Position numbers and translations under genes: made by a program | Assembly: GCF_000744255.1 (NCBI RefSeq) | Contig: NZ_JQLO01000001.1 | Coordinates: 1,178,001-1,242,000, forward strand | Source: Carnobacterium divergens DSM 20623 | GTDB taxonomy: Bacteria; Bacillota; Bacilli; Lactobacillales; Carnobacteriaceae | Length of the DNA: 64,000 bases | Direction of reading: 5' to 3' | In this document: positions 61,678-64,000 of the stretch, one piece after another | Position numbering within the stretch: the stretch's first letter is position 1 | Layout: every line of letters starts with the position of its first letter | The notes under the pieces: model-generated | What the model was told of the DNA's origin: nothing | Databases searched by the model: none | The model's input: only the letters and a program-made list of their open reading frames with translations

Positions 61678-63048
61678 TTATCCAATAATGATCTTCTCTG
61701 TTGGATACAAATAATTTAAATCTTCTTTCTCTTTTGGAACAAGCAACATCAGCATGTATAACATCCCTACTCGACCAATAAACATTAACAAAATAATTAC
61801 TAATTGACCAAATATACTTAAACTAGATGTGATTCCCATAGATAAACCCGTTGTTCCAAAAGCAGAAGATACCTCAACAATAATTGAAATCAAACTATGC
61901 TTTTCCGTAACACTTAAAACCAATACACTAAAAAAACAAAGCGCAATCGATAAATTTAAAACAACGATTGACTTTTTCACATCATCGTTATGAATTCTAC
62001 GACCAAAAATATTAATATTTTCACGACTTCTAATAAACGAAAACAAATAAAGCACCACAATTGCTAATGTAGTTGTCCTTACTCCTCCGCCAACAGAACT
62101 TGGACTCGCACCGATAAACATCAAAACAGAAAACAATAACAACGTCCCATCGCTAAAGTTGCTAATTGGTGTCGTTACTAATCCAGCGTTCCTTGTACTC
62201 ACAGAATAAAACATCGAGTAAAATGCACTTTCTGTAAAATTCATTCCTTTAAAGAACGCACTCGATTCCAACAACCAAATCAAAACGGTTCCTAAAATAA
62301 ATAAAACGAGAAATGAATAAACTGATAATTTAGTAAACAACGAAAAACGAAAAGGCAAATCATGAGGTTTTTTGCGGTATTTAAAAAAAGCCTTAATCTC
62401 AATCAAAACAGGAAATCCAATTCCACCAACAACAATTAAAAACATCACAATGAATTGCACAAAGTAATCAGTTGAAAAATCCATTAAAGAATTCCCAGTA
62501 ATATCAGCTCCTGAATTAGTAACAGCCGAAACAGCCGTATAAAAACCATAAAAAAGAGCATCTTTGATTGAGTCGTAGTACTCCAGAAAATGTAGGCTAA
62601 GAATAATTCCTCCGACGAGCTGAAAACCGATGATAATAACCAACGCATTGCGAATCAACCGCACAATTCCACTTAAATTGGGTTGGTTCATATCTGTCAT
62701 AATCAACTGACGCTGTTTCAATGAAATTCTTTTTTTAGATAAAATAAAAAAAGACGTAGAAACCATCATAATCCCTAAACTTCCAAGCTGAAATAAAACA
62801 CCTAACAAAGCAATACCACCGCGGTTATACGTTTCACCTAAATCAATAGTACTCAATCCGGTTACACTAATCGTACTTACTGCAGTAAATAAAATATCAA
62901 TTAATGAAAGGTGAACACCTGGCTTTTGAAAAATTGGCAAGCTTAATAAAATAGCCGCAACTAAAACAGCCATAAAATAAAATGACACAATAATTTGAAT
63001 AGATGAAAAACGGCTAAATAAATAAGGAACTATTTTTTTACGTTGCAA
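61678..63048 (-). CDS. ktrB: TrkH/KtrB-family potassium uptake membrane subunit
   Basis: Potassium-translocating subunit with four pore-loop repeats (456 aa): SVTGLSTIDLG, TNSGADITG, RNAGLVTTPI and GTTGLSMGITS carry the selectivity glycines, as in KtrB. A regulatory KtrA (RCK) partner is not adjacent. I prefer TTG 63048 (after GGAGGGTGG) to a TTG 36 nt upstream. Expressed alone. Confidence 0.9.
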   Translation of the reverse strand: MQRKKIVPYLFSRFSSIQIIVSFYFMAVLVAAILLSLPIFQKPGVHLSLIDILFTAVSTISVTGLSTIDLGETYNRGGIALLGVLFQLGSLGIMMVSTSFFILSKKRISLKQRQLIMTDMNQPNLSGIVRLIRNALVIIIGFQLVGGIILSLHFLEYYDSIKDALFYGFYTAVSAVTNSGADITGNSLMDFSTDYFVQFIVMFLIVVGGIGFPVLIEIKAFFKYRKKPHDLPFRFSLFTKLSVYSFLVLFILGTVLIWLLESSAFFKGMNFTESAFYSMFYSVSTRNAGLVTTPISNFSDGTLLLFSVLMFIGASPSSVGGGVRTTTLAIVVLYLFSFIRSRENINIFGRRIHNDDVKKSIVVLNLSIALCFFSVLVLSVTEKHSLISIIVEVSSAFGTTGLSMGITSSLSIFGQLVIILLMFIGRVGMLYMLMLLVPKEKEDLNYLYPTEKIIIG

Positions 63049-63132
63049 CTTCTTACCACCCTCCTTGCAATCCTTAGCGTACAAATTTGTAACTCACACT
63101 TAAGAAAATAAATCACTTAATTCCTATCATAT

Positions 63133-63152
63133 CATATTTTAATTAAAATATG
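63133..63152. repeat. 20-bp perfect AT-rich palindrome upstream of ktrB
   Basis: CATATTTTAATTAAAATATG is its own reverse complement. It overlaps the likely ktrB promoter (TATGAT just downstream on the minus strand) and may be an operator, though AT palindromes also arise by chance. Confidence 0.5.
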
Positions 63153-63184
63153 AGAATCCTAGTAAAACTACCAAGCGATTATCT

Positions 63185-63213
63185 TTGAAATCATTGTTAA
63201 AAAGTTATATAAT
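63185..63213 (+). promoter_or_regulatory. Promoter of the DUF1827 gene
   Basis: -35 TTGAAA (63185-63190) and -10 TATAAT (63208-63213), 17 bp apart. Confidence 0.75.
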
Positions 63214-63253
63214 AATTGAAAGTAAGCGATTTTATAAAATGAGGTGACGAGAG

Positions 63254-63532
63254 ATGAAATTAATTGATGTGACAAATAACCACTCTTCATTAGTAGCTGA
63301 ACAATTAGGAAATACCGATGCAACTTTTATCAAAGTATATTCATTAGGACCAACCACGGTTATTTTTTCTGGAGCAGACACACATAAAGACGTTGTGTTA
63401 ACCAATAAAGAACGCCAAATAAAAAATAATGAAATTAGCTATGCAATTTCAGAAATACTTAATTCGACACCCGAGCAAGTTGATATTTTACAATCTCCTA
63501 ATTTAGTGGAGGTTTCACTTGCAACAGCTTAA
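63254..63532 (+). CDS. DUF1827 family protein
   Basis: A 92-residue soluble protein with MKLIDVTNNHSSLVAEQLGN and IKVYSLGPTTVIFSGADTH, typical of the DUF1827 family of enterococci and streptococci. Function unknown. GAGGTGACGAG precedes the ATG. Strong promoter and terminator; single gene. Confidence 0.85.
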   Translation: MKLIDVTNNHSSLVAEQLGNTDATFIKVYSLGPTTVIFSGADTHKDVVLTNKERQIKNNEISYAISEILNSTPEQVDILQSPNLVEVSLATA

Positions 63533-63576
63533 AAACGGTTATCTTCTAATAAAATTAGAAGATAACCGTTTTTTTA
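63532..63576 (+). terminator. Terminator of the DUF1827 gene
   Basis: Perfect 19-bp stem (63532-63550 / 63554-63572) with AAA loop and T run. Confidence 0.92.
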
Positions 63577-63689
63577 GGACATAGAATAAAAAGTTTTTTT
63601 ATAATCAGATTGAGTATCCTTATTTTAAGTAATCCATTAGATAATAGCATGCACTATATAGTATAATTACCTAAAAAGGAGAAGTGATG

Positions 63690-63965
63690 ATGAATACATT
63701 TAACTTAGGGTACGGATGGACACTTAACACCCCAAAATCTCTTACAGTACTAACAAATGAATTTGGCCAAGTTGGCATTATTTATTCTGAAAAAAATTTT
63801 GGTGATACCCAGACTCTTCTACTTCCGCTTTCTGAAGATATGCTCTCTATGAATTCAATTCCACACCACATTGAAAAGGTTGATGTTTCACTAAAAAAAG
63901 TGATTACCATATCATTAGCTCATTATATAATAGAATGGGAAAAAGATAATAAAGTTCCTAAATAA
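63690..63965 (+). CDS. Small protein of unknown function (91 aa)
   Basis: I do not recognise this soluble protein (NTFNLGYGWTLNTPKSL ...). AGGAG lies 8 nt before ATG 63690; ATG 63687 is also possible. A TATAAT hexamer sits at about 63662-63667, next to a palindrome ACTATATAGT (63653-63662). Nothing further is seen to the window end. Confidence 0.65.
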   Translation: MNTFNLGYGWTLNTPKSLTVLTNEFGQVGIIYSEKNFGDTQTLLLPLSEDMLSMNSIPHHIEKVDVSLKKVITISLAHYIIEWEKDNKVPK

Positions 63966-64000
63966 ACTAAATCATTCTCAACTTTCAAAAAAAAGTTTGT

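Noticed and set aside
1-64000. CRISPR arrays, insertion sequences, rRNA operons
   Set aside because: I looked for tandem spaced repeats, transposase motifs and rRNA signatures and found none; only one tRNA gene is present.

Overview
This 64 kb window looks like ordinary chromosome from a low-GC lactic acid bacterium of the order Lactobacillales. The gene families fit Carnobacterium best, or a close Enterococcus/Vagococcus relative, but I infer this from family resemblance and gene order only. Lactobacillales markers include the FabT/FabK-type fatty-acid cluster, ClpE with CtsR boxes, an AraT-like aminotransferase, a DUF1827 protein, LtaS with a glycolipid-anchor operon, HssRS/HrtBA heme detoxification and a niacin salvage pair (NiaR/NiaX). 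I see no transposase, integrase, prophage block or CRISPR array.

Layout. 1-4.5 kb (minus): clpX (partial), rpoD, tig and a TPR protein. 4.6-7.5 kb (plus): Fur-controlled feoA-feoB plus a Cys-rich membrane protein and a small unknown. 7.5-17.4 kb (minus): the complete fabT-fabH-acpP-fabK-fabD-fabG-fabF-accB-fabZ-accC-accD-accA operon, with palindromic FabT boxes on its promoter. 17.6-23.7 kb: a DUF2187 protein, hssRS, then a CHAP/ChW-repeat wall hydrolase on the opposite strand, then hrtBA behind an HssR-type direct repeat. 23.7-26 kb: an AKR-SDR pair divergent from an HxlR regulator. 26-28.6 kb: a MutS2-like ATPase lacking the Smr nuclease, preceded by a long structured leader with a tiny ORF and a terminator, back to back with a lysine riboswitch that controls lysP.

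28.6-38.2 kb: lysP, ltrA, tRNA-Arg(TCT), and the glpQ-miaA-hflX-ynbB-glnR-glnA block with a GlnR box. 38.2-50.1 kb: niaR/niaX, aspartokinase, asnB, a DUF3267 membrane protein, cutC, ltaS, hom-thrC-thrB and a YkuJ-like protein. 50.4-58.1 kb: an AraT-like aminotransferase, a four-gene glycolipid/flippase operon and ptsHI. 58.2-64 kb: two poorly known genes, clpE, a TrkH/KtrB potassium transporter, a DUF1827 protein and a small unknown.

How the genes work together. Much of the window builds and guards the envelope: fatty acids, glycolipid anchor, LTA polymerisation and a wall hydrolase. Amino-acid genes supply lysine uptake, the aspartate-threonine branch, asparagine and glutamine. Stress and metal genes cover iron uptake, heme efflux, ClpE, ClpX and trigger factor. 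The most novel-looking element is the Smr-less MutS2 paralogue behind what looks like a ribosome-sensing attenuator. I propose, as inference only, that it is an inducible ribosome-rescue or antibiotic-tolerance factor.
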